A stretch of DNA of 25,198 bases from an uncultured Prevotella sp. (GTDB taxonomy: Bacteria; Bacteroidota; Bacteroidia; Bacteroidales; Bacteroidaceae), in assembly GCA_934281565.1 (NCBI GenBank), contig CAKQXI010000021.1, forward strand, positions 1-25,198. The letters are read 5' to 3'. Position 1 is the first letter of the stretch. Each line of letters opens with the position of its first letter. Made by a program: the position numbers and the translations under genes. The notes below the pieces were generated by a model. That model worked only from the letters and a program-made list of their open reading frames with translations. It was not told where the DNA came from and did not search any database. Shown here piece by piece: positions 7,185 through 14,750 of the stretch.

Positions 7185-7658
7185 TTATACGAATCCCCCA
7201 GCAAAGTAGCTTCTTGCGATGTAATACGATGGCTCGTAATAAGCTGAACAATTATAATTGTCAATGGTCTCGCAGATATCGTGGTTGTACACTCGGATAA
7301 TGCCTGCGGCATAGTCTTCTTCGTCAAGTCGAGTTTGAAGAATTAAGCGCATATAGACTTTGCCCATGTCGAAAGGGGATGGAATGTGAGAGCATAGCTC
7401 AGGGTCAACTTTTGTGATGTCGAAGTCGCCTGTTTCTAATTCGAACTCGTTTATCCAGTCATCAACTACTTGGAGAGGATTTTCGCAATGGCGTACTTCT
7501 GCTATAGATAGTTGGCGCAAGAAATTCTTGTAGCCAATCTTGTTGACTACATATTTGTTATGTTGTTTGACGTGTCTTGCCACTCGCTCAATCATGCTGC
7601 AAATGAAGAAGAGGTCGTTCTCAGTAATGTCCTCTTCTGGGAAATATATATTCTTCAT
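7185..7658 (-). CDS. DUF3791-type protein with C-terminal extension
   Basis: A 157-residue soluble protein. Residues about 12-70 (ENDLFFICSMIERVARH..., YVVNKIGYKNFLRQL, AEVRHCENPLQVVDDWI) match the pattern I associate with DUF3791, a short helical domain often encoded beside DUF3990. The remaining half is an acidic and tyrosine-rich extension ending SYYIARSYFAGGFV, which is longer than the usual stand-alone DUF3791 protein. Its start lies 25 bp after the DUF3990 stop on the same strand. By analogy with paired small genes I infer a partner or antitoxin-like role, without direct evidence. Confidence 0.6.
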   Translation of the reverse strand: MKNIYFPEEDITENDLFFICSMIERVARHVKQHNKYVVNKIGYKNFLRQLSIAEVRHCENPLQVVDDWINEFELETGDFDITKVDPELCSHIPSPFDMGKVYMRLILQTRLDEEDYAAGIIRVYNHDICETIDNYNCSAYYEPSYYIARSYFAGGFV

Positions 7659-7683
7659 AATTTCAATGCTTTATTAATTTGTC

Positions 7684-8160
7684 TTATAGAGAATAATTGG
7701 AAAGGTACTTGATGCAATCCAATGCTTTCTGCGAGCAAAATACAATCTGATGTGTAGGACGCTTGAACTTGACAAGTTCCCAAAAGGCGGCTCTTGAAAT
7801 CTCTCCTTTCACGAAATCCTCAATGAAATTCCAAATGGTATCGTCTGCCATGGGACCTTCTACGATGTCATAATCATGTCGGATTCCTCTACGGCAATCA
7901 ACGATGAAATCAAGCCATTCCTCTGTCATTTGACTAAAGATTTTAGTTTTGCATCCGTAATATCCTGAAAACTCATATATGTTGACGATATGACTTCCGC
8001 TTTTAGTCAATGCCCATTTTTTAGCTTGTTTCTCAAAGTTGGTGCAATAGAAGCCATAGCCGAAGTCTTTCTCGTAACCTCGGATGCGAATGTCTGGATG
8101 TTCTACGATGACATTGCTGCCGTAATATAATATATTGTTGCTTATATCTTTATCATTTAT
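7684..8160 (-). CDS. DUF3990 protein (ADP-ribosyltransferase-like) lacking an in-frame start codon
   Basis: The domain is open from directly after the ATPase stop codon down to TAA at 7684. It shows the DUF3990 pattern: LYYGSNVIVEHPDIRIR, then DFGYGFYCTNFEKQAKKWA, and near the end THQIVFCSQKALDCI. In other members the first motif is usually YHGS; here the His is Tyr. From my knowledge of the family the fold resembles ADP-ribosyltransferases. No ATG, GTG or TTG precedes the conserved part in frame; the first in-frame TTG (8010) is inside the domain. An ATG at 8156 is one base out of frame: ATGATAAAGATA would become in frame with one extra A. The gene is either frameshifted, uses a rare start, or holds a sequence error. 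Confidence 0.62.
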   Translation of the reverse strand: MNDKDISNNILYYGSNVIVEHPDIRIRGYEKDFGYGFYCTNFEKQAKKWALTKSGSHIVNIYEFSGYYGCKTKIFSQMTEEWLDFIVDCRRGIRHDYDIVEGPMADDTIWNFIEDFVKGEISRAAFWELVKFKRPTHQIVFCSQKALDCIKYLSNYSL

Positions 8161-8163
8161 TGT

Positions 8164-9303
8164 TTAGTAATCCTTTGCCAGCCAAGTGGCGAAGAAATAA
8201 TCATATACCCTGTAGGCATCGTCTTCCTGCGTGATAATGTCGTTCTTCAGCAAGCCTTTGATGGCTGATTGTACAGAGCTGGCGGATGGCAAATGATACT
8301 TCTTAATGAAAGCGGAAGATGTGACTGACTTAGCTACACCCTCTCGGGCAATGGCTTGAAGGATGAGCTTTTGCTTAGGAGGCAAGCGAGACATTAAATC
8401 TTGGTAACTGCTTTCTTGGATGAGGATGACATTCTGCATGGCAATCTCCAACTTGTCTGTATCGCATAATTCGTCATTAGCTGTCAGCGAGAATAGTTCA
8501 TTCATGAGCATTTGTACAAACCAAGTGCAGCCATTTAATTGTTGATATACTTGTTTGACAAGTTCTTCACTTACATGTTTGCCTCGTTCTTCGAATAATC
8601 GAGTGGCGAAAGATGTGTATTTCTCCAAAGGAATAGGGCTTAATCCCATGCTGATGGCACTTTGGTAAAAGGGTTTGGAGGAAGAATTGAACATATTGCT
8701 CATGAGATGTCTCTTGCTTCCAGCAAAGATAAACTGTGTTTGTTTGCATTGTTGTATCTTAGTGCGAAGCATAGCCTCCACGTTCTTTTCCTCATAGTTG
8801 CTGATTTGCTGAAATTCGTCTATGGCAACAACACAAGGCATATCGGCAGTTTCAAGATACTCGAATATCTCATCGAGTGTAGTTTGAGGTGTTTGTATAT
8901 CTCCCAAACTAATGTCAAAGCTTGGTTCGCCTGACATGGCATCCCACCTGAATCCCATTTTAAGAGAAGTGATGACTTGGAAGAAGCGTTCTGTCCATAC
9001 CTTACCCTTTGGCTTTAGTTCATCATATATGGCTTTACCCAAGAGATAGACTAACTCAGCCAATGAGGTGGTGGCATAAATGTCAACGAAGAATGTATGG
9101 AAATGACGAGTCAATTCCTTTTGATGAAATGTATGGTGAATCAAGCCAGTCTTTCCCATACGGCGAGGAGAAATCAGTGCCACGTTACGACCGTTCTCAA
9201 TTTGCTTGATTAAGAAAGCAACTTCGTCTTTGCGGTCGCAAAAGTAGTCGGGAGATATGTATCTACCAACAATGAAAGGATTCAGTATCGTCAATTTTTC
9301 CAT
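8164..9303 (-). CDS. AAA-family ATPase with C-terminal winged helix
   Basis: A 379-residue protein of the archaeal-ATPase-like STAND/AAA group. Walker A is SPRRMGKT at residues 45-52 and Walker B is CVVAIDEF at 157-164; a sensor-like IFAGSKRHLM follows. After about residue 300 the sequence (LPPKQKLILQAIAREG, SVQSAIKGLLKNDIITQEDDAYRVYDYFFATWL) looks like a winged-helix domain. Proteins of this type are often single accessory genes of unknown cellular role. It is the first gene of a minus-strand unit with the DUF3990 and DUF3791 genes. Two 15-bp direct repeats lie over the expected -33 region of its promoter. Confidence 0.82.
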   Translation of the reverse strand: MEKLTILNPFIVGRYISPDYFCDRKDEVAFLIKQIENGRNVALISPRRMGKTGLIHHTFHQKELTRHFHTFFVDIYATTSLAELVYLLGKAIYDELKPKGKVWTERFFQVITSLKMGFRWDAMSGEPSFDISLGDIQTPQTTLDEIFEYLETADMPCVVAIDEFQQISNYEEKNVEAMLRTKIQQCKQTQFIFAGSKRHLMSNMFNSSSKPFYQSAISMGLSPIPLEKYTSFATRLFEERGKHVSEELVKQVYQQLNGCTWFVQMLMNELFSLTANDELCDTDKLEIAMQNVILIQESSYQDLMSRLPPKQKLILQAIAREGVAKSVTSSAFIKKYHLPSASSVQSAIKGLLKNDIITQEDDAYRVYDYFFATWLAKDY

Positions 9304-9344
9304 ATTCCTATGCCTTTAATTATATATACTTACCAATTTTATTG

Positions 9345-9352
9345 CAAAGATA
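9345..9352 (-). promoter_or_regulatory. -7 box of the ATPase gene
   Basis: TATCTTTG on the minus strand, 41 bp before the ATG. No TTTG is present at the -33 distance; instead the region carries the direct repeats 9370-9405, which suggests control by a DNA-binding protein. Confidence 0.5.
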
Positions 9353-9369
9353 ATAATTATAGTCGTAAT

Positions 9370-9405
9370 AAATGTGATAATAAGCAGAAAAAATGTGATA
9401 ATTAG
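9370..9405. repeat. Pair of 15-bp direct repeats spaced 21 bp, possible operator
   Basis: AAATGTGATAATAAG (9370-9384) and AAATGTGATAATTAG (9391-9405) differ at one base and start 21 bp apart, two turns of the helix. They overlay and flank the missing -33 element of the ATPase promoter. Confidence 0.55.
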
Positions 9406-9487
9406 TTAAAATATTTGTTTGAATGATTGAATAGTAGTAATTTAGTGCTGTGAGATCATTAGGAGTATACAGAGAAAGTGAAAGATT

Positions 9488-10492
9488 TTATATTCTCAAT
9501 CTATATTCTATCGGAGACATTCCGTACTTTCGCTTGAAAGCGGTACAGAAATGACTCTGATAATCATATCCTAATCTGCTGCCAATTTCACTGATGGGAA
9601 GATCAGTATCGAGAAGATATTGGGCAGCTAAATTCATACGATAATCGAAAAGATATTGGAACACCGTGGTGCCAAACTCTTGCTTGAAGGCTTTCTTTAG
9701 TGTACATTCGTTGGTGCCTACCATTGTGGCAAGTTCGTGCAGCGATGGCATATCTTGATAACGAGAGAGGATGATGTCCTTGGCATCATGTATCTTATCT
9801 CGGATGATGAAGCTGAGTGGATTAGATGATGGTGATAAGCTCGATGGCATAAGGAAGCCCGACAGACAATCGATGATTTTCGCCTCTAAATATTTATGTG
9901 CATTGTTTCCCATCATACGGCAGCGATGAATGTCACGAGTAGCTTTCATCACAGCATCTTCCACAGGGTGATTCTCACGGAAAAAGAACTGATGACCGAA
10001 GTCGTGCAGGGCAAAGGGAGATAATTGATGGAATGTTTGTTCATCATGTTCTATCAAGGCTTCGATAAATGGTTGAGGAATGACTATGTTGAGGATGTCA
10101 AGCGATACGTGATGATCGAGATTTAAGTTCACGCTACCTTGTCCGTTGAGGAAACAGATGTTGGCATCTCCCTTCTTCCAGTCCACTTCTTTCTGGATTC
10201 CTCTGCCTGCATACACATTCTTGATGCCCTTGCCTTGTGTGGCAATGGAAAACATCATGACTGGGTGTACATCGTGGTTTACGCAGAAGCCCGTCTGGGT
10301 TTCCTTACCATGGAAGTGTTGGCTCATGATACCAAACTTGTCATAGTGCCACTCTTGGAGAGAAGCTTCTAACAGGTTGGTATTGATGTGATTGCTTTGT
10401 TCAATCCCGTGGTTGTCACAGAAGACCATACCATTCTTATGAACAATCTCCTCCTTTATTTTTCCGTATTGCGTAATCTGGCAGTTTATCAT
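9488..10492 (-). CDS. AraC-family transcriptional regulator
   Basis: A 334-residue regulator. The C-terminal third holds the two helix-turn-helix units of AraC/XylS proteins: SLHELATMVGTNECTLKKAFKQEFG, then LPISEIGSRLGYDYQSHFCTAFKRKYGMSPIEYR, the second with the family's FxxxFKRxxGxSPxxYR signature. The N-terminal part (residues 1-200) is a beta-rich sensing region with no recognised ligand motif. It is divergent from the GyrI-like gene at 10743, with a 250-bp gap. An 18-bp sequence in that gap is repeated in front of the outer-membrane gene at 13788, so I infer that this regulator controls both. Confidence 0.9.
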   Translation of the reverse strand: MINCQITQYGKIKEEIVHKNGMVFCDNHGIEQSNHINTNLLEASLQEWHYDKFGIMSQHFHGKETQTGFCVNHDVHPVMMFSIATQGKGIKNVYAGRGIQKEVDWKKGDANICFLNGQGSVNLNLDHHVSLDILNIVIPQPFIEALIEHDEQTFHQLSPFALHDFGHQFFFRENHPVEDAVMKATRDIHRCRMMGNNAHKYLEAKIIDCLSGFLMPSSLSPSSNPLSFIIRDKIHDAKDIILSRYQDMPSLHELATMVGTNECTLKKAFKQEFGTTVFQYLFDYRMNLAAQYLLDTDLPISEIGSRLGYDYQSHFCTAFKRKYGMSPIEYRLRI

Positions 10493-10595
10493 TGTTCTAA
10501 TCCCTTTCTAACACGATTTTAATTCTGTTCTTATTTCTTAGACTTGTTTAGAAGCCGAAAAGTTGCAGATGGGGAACAAAAAGTAGTTTTTATTC

Positions 10596-10641
10596 TATTC
10601 CGTTATATTAAAACGTTGTTAGGGTGATATTATTATATTTG
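10596..10641 (+). promoter_or_regulatory. Promoter of the GyrI-like gene with candidate AraC-type operator
   Basis: TATTCCGTTATATTAAAA (10596-10613), 20 bp, then TATATTTG (-7 box, 10634-10641). There is no TTTG at -33; the end of the 18-mer sits at that position. The same 18-mer at the same 20-bp distance precedes the -7 box of the outer-membrane gene (13822-13867). Absence of a -33 element fits an activator-dependent promoter. Confidence 0.65.
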
Positions 10642-10742
10642 TAATCTCAAATAAAACAAAGAAGCGTATGATAATAACAGTATTTATAATAAAGGTGATG
10701 ACCGTTTGGTTATTAAGTTGAATTATTTAATAAGTGAAAATT

Positions 10743-11249
10743 ATGGAAATTACAGAAAGAATCGAAACAAGAAAAGATGTCAAGGCGATAAGTGTTCGCT
10801 TGATAGGTGATTATCAGAAGCTCAATTACATGGAAGCATGGAATAAGCTCGGTGAATATTGCCATGCCAATGGTATCGACTATAATTGTGCAGATGCCGA
10901 GTACATCAACATCTATCATGATAATCCAGCCACGACGCCAGCTGCAGAATGTCGTGCCGATGTATGTATTGCTGCATCGATTGTTGAGCAGATGCAACCT
11001 ACGGAGGATGTGAATATTATCACTATCTATGGTGGTCGCTATTTAGTGTATCGCTATCAAGGACCTTACGAGAATTTGGGCGAGGTAAATGCCAAGGTAT
11101 ATGGTGAGATGCTTCCTCAATCGGGTGAAAAGGTAAGACTGGGCGATGGTGTCTTAGAACATTGTCAGATGTTTGAGCGTTATCTCAATGATCCTGAGAC
11201 CACCCAACCAAAGGATTTAGTAACAGAGATTTGGATTCCAATAGAATAA
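10743..11249 (+). CDS. GyrI-like (AraC effector-binding type) small-molecule-binding protein
   Basis: A stand-alone effector-binding domain of 168 residues when started at ATG 10743 (a GTG at 10734 in the same frame is possible but less likely). Features of the GyrI/SbmC fold are visible: an N-terminal strand VKAISVRLIGDYQ, AWNKLGEYC, the IYHDNPATTPAAECRADVCIAA segment, a glycine-centred strand GGRYLVYRYQGPY and the C-terminal TEIWIPIE, which is close to the usual LYIPI ending. Such domains bind hydrophobic or cationic compounds; in Rob they are fused to the AraC domain. Here it lies beside a separate AraC regulator, so a sensing or ligand-buffering role is a reasonable inference. Confidence 0.87.
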   Translation: MEITERIETRKDVKAISVRLIGDYQKLNYMEAWNKLGEYCHANGIDYNCADAEYINIYHDNPATTPAAECRADVCIAASIVEQMQPTEDVNIITIYGGRYLVYRYQGPYENLGEVNAKVYGEMLPQSGEKVRLGDGVLEHCQMFERYLNDPETTQPKDLVTEIWIPIE

Positions 11250-11323
11250 GGCGAATAGAATTAGGAGCTTGTCTTCATTTTCTGATTGCCATAGGGCATC
11301 TGGTTTGCCTCCTATTAGTTTAG

Positions 11324-11395
11324 CATAGTTAACTATGGTACTTAGCTGTCGTAACTATGGCACTTAGGAGGTGTAACTATATTGTTTAGCATAGC
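11324..11395. repeat. Three tandem 22-bp repeats beginning in a 14-bp palindrome
   Basis: Copies start at 11330, 11352 and 11374, each opening TAACTAT; the first two share TAACTATGGTACTTAG/TAACTATGGCACTTAG and the third is degenerate but has TTTAGC at the same place. The first copy overlaps the perfect palindrome CATAGTTAACTATG (11324-11337). They lie in the 373-bp convergent gap 11250-11622. Confidence 0.6.
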
Positions 11396-11442
11396 TATCC
11401 TTGTTATATATCTTCCACTATGATTATAGAATATAGATGTAG

Positions 11443-11589
11443 AAATAGACCACACACCACACAATACAATAGTTAATGTCTTGATATTTAGCTGTTTATA
11501 TTGTGTGGTGTTTTCTAAGCGCCACACTACTATAACACTCATAATATCAGTTGTTTATAGCTATTTTGTGCGGTGTGTGTGGTCTATTT
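11443..11589. repeat. Inverted-repeat element in the convergent gap, possible bidirectional terminator or MITE
   Basis: The outer arms are AAATAGACCACACACCACAC (from 11443, continuing to 11464) and the near-complement ending GTGTGTGGTCTATTT (11566-11589), with one mismatch and a 2-nt slip. Inside, CACCACACAATA (11455-11466) is an exact inverted match to TATTGTGTGGTG (11499-11510), so the left arm can pair with two different partners. The element is about 147 bp and has no coding frame. It separates the GyrI-like gene from the oppositely directed outer-membrane gene. Confidence 0.55.
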
Positions 11590-11622
11590 TTATATTCATT
11601 TCTCTGTAACTTTAGAAAAGGA

Positions 11623-13788
11623 TTATCTTTCCATTCTTCCCACAGCTTCCTCAGCCGTGTTCTCTCCACTATATTGTTTCTTCGCTTGATTGAAGCGATA
11701 GGTAAGGTGAATCTGCAAGCAGCGTGTATCTTGCCATTTTTGCTGCTCGAATCTTATATTTCCGTATGTTCCATCCGACTTTTGACGACTGGTGTTGAAT
11801 ATATCCGATACACTCACGCTCAGCGATAAACGATCTTTCAAGAAACTCTTATTGAGTTGGAAGCTGAAAGAGTTGGTGCTACATATCTTCAAATAATCAT
11901 AAGTACCGCTGCTTCTGAAGTTGTAAGACAGGTTCATATACCAGCCCTTTGGCAGATGGAATCCGTTATATATGTTAAAGATGTAGTAAGGATCGTGAAA
12001 GCTTTTCGTCTCGCCCAAACATTCTGCCTTGATAAATCCTTGTTGGATGCCAGTCTGCACCTGTGGCTCGTACCATCCCCAGCGGTGGCGATAACCAAGA
12101 AAGGTTCCCCAGTTCCAGCAATGGTCAATGTTTGCCCATGTGAGATAACCTGTCTGTGGATCATCATCCTGTGGGGTGATAATGGATGTGATGTAATTTT
12201 TCACATAGGTGTAGCTCGCCTGTAAAAAGAGGTCATGATAACTCAGCTGATATTGCACCTCATGGCGTTTGGATGGCTCCAACTCGGCATTGCCTACTTG
12301 CCGTAGATAGCGATTTGCATATACCGTACCTGTGTTCAACTCTTGAAACGTTGGTCGAGTCTCGTTCGAACGGTAACTCAATGTTTGGGAAAATCGTCCT
12401 GCCGTATGACTCAGGGAGAACGATGGAAAGAGGTTATCGTATGTGCGATGTATGGATTGCTCTGGCGAAGTGATATTGTCGAGCTTGCTTGCTACGTGCT
12501 CATATCGCAATCCCACTCTCATGGAGAACGGTTTGAAGTCAATCGAATATTCTGCAAACGCTGCACTGTGGTCTTCGGTCGTGATACTGTGCGTGTTGTC
12601 TCCCTTGTCGATAGGGGTGTAGTCGACACGAGATTCGCTCTTTACATAGTTGTATTCCCCTCCAAACATCAGGGATTGCTTGTCGTTGATGGCATGGTTG
12701 ATACGAGCCTTGGCTCCCCATACCGTACCATCGCTTTGTGGTAGGAGATAGAAGTTGTTGGAAGTGCCTAAACTGGAGCTTTCATTGACAAATTGCCCTT
12801 GCTCGGTATGTAGCTTCACGAAGTCGCCAAAGAAGTTGAACTTCCATTTCTCGCCCCACTTGCCCATGTAGAAAGCATTCACATGATGCTGCCAGTTGTC
12901 GTAGAAAAACTTGTTGTGTCCTGTCACCTCATCATCCCTCTTATCGTTGGTTTCGGCAAAGCTGGTCATGAGGTAAGGCATCAGGTGCTTGTTAGTATAT
13001 CCGTCATATTTCATTCCTATAGTATGGTTGGTAGAAAGAGCGAAATCCAATCCAGCACTCCAATAGAATTGGTCGGTATAGCCATGTTTGTGGTCGAGGG
13101 TAGAGGAACTGCGATACGTATTGCCATCGGTTGCATAGTGGGTGGAGGTGTCGGTTTCTTTCCAATAGGATTGATAATTGGCATAGCCAATCTTACCATA
13201 GTAAGCTGTCTTGCCTGTGGCATAGGTAAGATCAAGGTCGTGGTGGTTGCTCACATGCTGGTCAATAATTATTCCTGAGTTCTCCACAATAGCGAGTCCT
13301 TCGAGATTTCGTTTGGTGATGATGAGCAACACGCATCCTATATTGGAGCCATATTCGGACCCGGGATGATGGATTACTTTCACCTCCTTGATTTGGGTGA
13401 CAGGCAGATTCTCCACTACGCTATAATCTTGTACCTTTTTGTCATTGATGTAGATTTCGGGTGTGCCGCCAATGAAGGCTTGAGGCTTTCCATCCTTGAG
13501 AAACATACCGGGTAGTTTGCCAAGCACATCGGTGGTGGTAGGCTCTTTTTCTAAAGAGGTACCTGAGATGCGAGCTACGATAGCACCGCCTTTCTGCTTG
13601 TATTGAGATTGAGTGCCCTTGATGGTGACGGCTGCCAGTTGTTTCTCCCAAAGGATGCTATCTTCACGAGTTTGGGCTGAAGCTGTGGCTGGTGCTACCA
13701 TTGCCATCAGAATGACTGAGGTTAAGAATGGGCAAAAACGAAAAGTCCCCATCATTGTTCCTTGCTTACAATTTTGCTTTGCTTTCAT
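11623..13788 (-). CDS. TonB-plug outer-membrane beta-barrel protein
   Basis: A 721-residue exported protein. The first 39 residues are an N-terminal signal (hydrophobic FLTSVILMAMVAPATASAQ); translation may also begin at Met12 or Met13. Residues about 48-160 match a TonB-dependent receptor plug (LAAVTIKGTQ, VLGKLPGMFLKDG, EIYINDKKV, IKEVKVIHHPGSEYG, GCVLLIITKR). The rest is rich in alternating aromatic strands ending in LQIHLTYRFNQAKK, as in barrel proteins of the PF14905 group. No carboxypeptidase-like N-terminal domain is present, and no SusD gene follows. The promoter carries the same 18-mer as the GyrI-like gene, so it probably belongs to the AraC regulon. The transported substrate is unknown. 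Confidence 0.88.
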   Translation of the reverse strand: MKAKQNCKQGTMMGTFRFCPFLTSVILMAMVAPATASAQTREDSILWEKQLAAVTIKGTQSQYKQKGGAIVARISGTSLEKEPTTTDVLGKLPGMFLKDGKPQAFIGGTPEIYINDKKVQDYSVVENLPVTQIKEVKVIHHPGSEYGSNIGCVLLIITKRNLEGLAIVENSGIIIDQHVSNHHDLDLTYATGKTAYYGKIGYANYQSYWKETDTSTHYATDGNTYRSSSTLDHKHGYTDQFYWSAGLDFALSTNHTIGMKYDGYTNKHLMPYLMTSFAETNDKRDDEVTGHNKFFYDNWQHHVNAFYMGKWGEKWKFNFFGDFVKLHTEQGQFVNESSSLGTSNNFYLLPQSDGTVWGAKARINHAINDKQSLMFGGEYNYVKSESRVDYTPIDKGDNTHSITTEDHSAAFAEYSIDFKPFSMRVGLRYEHVASKLDNITSPEQSIHRTYDNLFPSFSLSHTAGRFSQTLSYRSNETRPTFQELNTGTVYANRYLRQVGNAELEPSKRHEVQYQLSYHDLFLQASYTYVKNYITSIITPQDDDPQTGYLTWANIDHCWNWGTFLGYRHRWGWYEPQVQTGIQQGFIKAECLGETKSFHDPYYIFNIYNGFHLPKGWYMNLSYNFRSSGTYDYLKICSTNSFSFQLNKSFLKDRLSLSVSVSDIFNTSRQKSDGTYGNIRFEQQKWQDTRCLQIHLTYRFNQAKKQYSGENTAEEAVGRMER

Positions 13789-13821
13789 ATTGATGTTCTT
13801 AGTTTAGTCAAATATTGAATG

Positions 13822-13867
13822 CAAAGATAGCAATAAACAATGATGGGGATTTTAATATAACGGAATA
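13822..13867 (-). promoter_or_regulatory. Promoter of the outer-membrane gene with candidate AraC-type operator
   Basis: Reading the minus strand: TATTCCGTTATATTAAAA (13867-13850), 20 bp, then TATCTTTG (13829-13822), 34 bp before the ATG. The 18-mer and its spacing are identical to those at 10596-10641. No TTTG is present at -33. Confidence 0.65.
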
Positions 13868-13883
13868 ATACAGTTCTTAATAT

Positions 13884-14723
13884 TTATTCCACTAATCGAA
13901 TACTCATAGGGCTGATTGTAATCAGTCTTCTCTTATACAAGTCACCGATGGCACGCTTATACACTTTCTTGCTTACATGGAAACGCTCGTAGATGTCATC
14001 TGCCTCGCTCTTGTCGCCAAGGTCACACTCACCATCGTTGTCTAAGAGATATTGATAAAGAACCTCGGCAAAATCAGTCGTTTGCTGGATGCCAGTCTTC
14101 TGGAGCGTAACATCAATCTTACCGTCAGGACGAACCCTGCCGATATATCCTTTCATCTTGTCGCCAGTATGGATATATTGGAAGATTTGGTCTTGGTATA
14201 AGAGACCAGGATACTGGTTATCGATAATAACCTTGAAGCCAAGGTCAGTCTTTTGCCAGATGAGCAAGTCCACCTCTTCGCCATGCTTATAGTGAGGATG
14301 CCCCTCGTTCATATAATGTTCCACCTTGGCAGAAGCAACGATACGATAACTCTCCTCGTCAATATGGATATGTACGATGTATGAATTGCCAATCACCATC
14401 CGTTTCTTCTGCTCACGGAAAGGACAGAAGATGTCTTTCATCAAGCCCCATCCAAGGAATGCTCCGTACTCATTGACCCATTTGACCTCAAGATAAGCGA
14501 AGTCACCCACCTTTGCCAATGGCTTCTCGGTAGTAGCGATAATACGCTCGTCTTGGTCGAGATAGATGAATACATCCAATTCGTCACCAATCTTCAATCC
14601 TTCGGGTACATAACGAGTGGGGAGAAGAATTTCACCCTCGTCGCCACCATCGAGATACATGCCGAAGTCAACTTTCTTCACAACTTTAAGGTGGTTGTAA
14701 TCACCTAACTTTATCTTGTTCAT
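13884..14723 (-). CDS. CvfB/YitL-type S1 RNA-binding protein
   Basis: A 279-residue cytoplasmic protein with several S1-like OB folds and a C-terminal winged-helix. S1 type 1 spans about residues 3-65 (LGDYNHLKVVKKVDFGMYLDGGDEGEILLP), a second covers VGDFAYLEVKWVNEYGAFLGWGLMKDIFCP, and a third follows near GFKVIIDNQYPGLLYQDQIF. The C-terminus (FHVSKKVYKRAIGDLYKRRLITI) is the winged helix typical of CvfB. The family is linked to RNA binding and virulence-gene control in Staphylococcus; its role here is unknown. It starts 27 bp after the LolD-like gene and is likely in the same unit. Confidence 0.88.
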   Translation of the reverse strand: MNKIKLGDYNHLKVVKKVDFGMYLDGGDEGEILLPTRYVPEGLKIGDELDVFIYLDQDERIIATTEKPLAKVGDFAYLEVKWVNEYGAFLGWGLMKDIFCPFREQKKRMVIGNSYIVHIHIDEESYRIVASAKVEHYMNEGHPHYKHGEEVDLLIWQKTDLGFKVIIDNQYPGLLYQDQIFQYIHTGDKMKGYIGRVRPDGKIDVTLQKTGIQQTTDFAEVLYQYLLDNDGECDLGDKSEADDIYERFHVSKKVYKRAIGDLYKRRLITISPMSIRLVE

Positions 14724-14750
14724 AACAGCTTCGTTTTTATCATTTAGTTT

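Noticed and set aside
7684..8010. A 108-residue protein starting at TTG 8010
   Set aside because: The conserved DUF3990 segment with DFGYGFYCT lies upstream in the same frame, so this start is inside the domain.
11324..11395. CRISPR array
   Set aside because: The period is 22 bp with no distinct spacers, and no cas genes are present.
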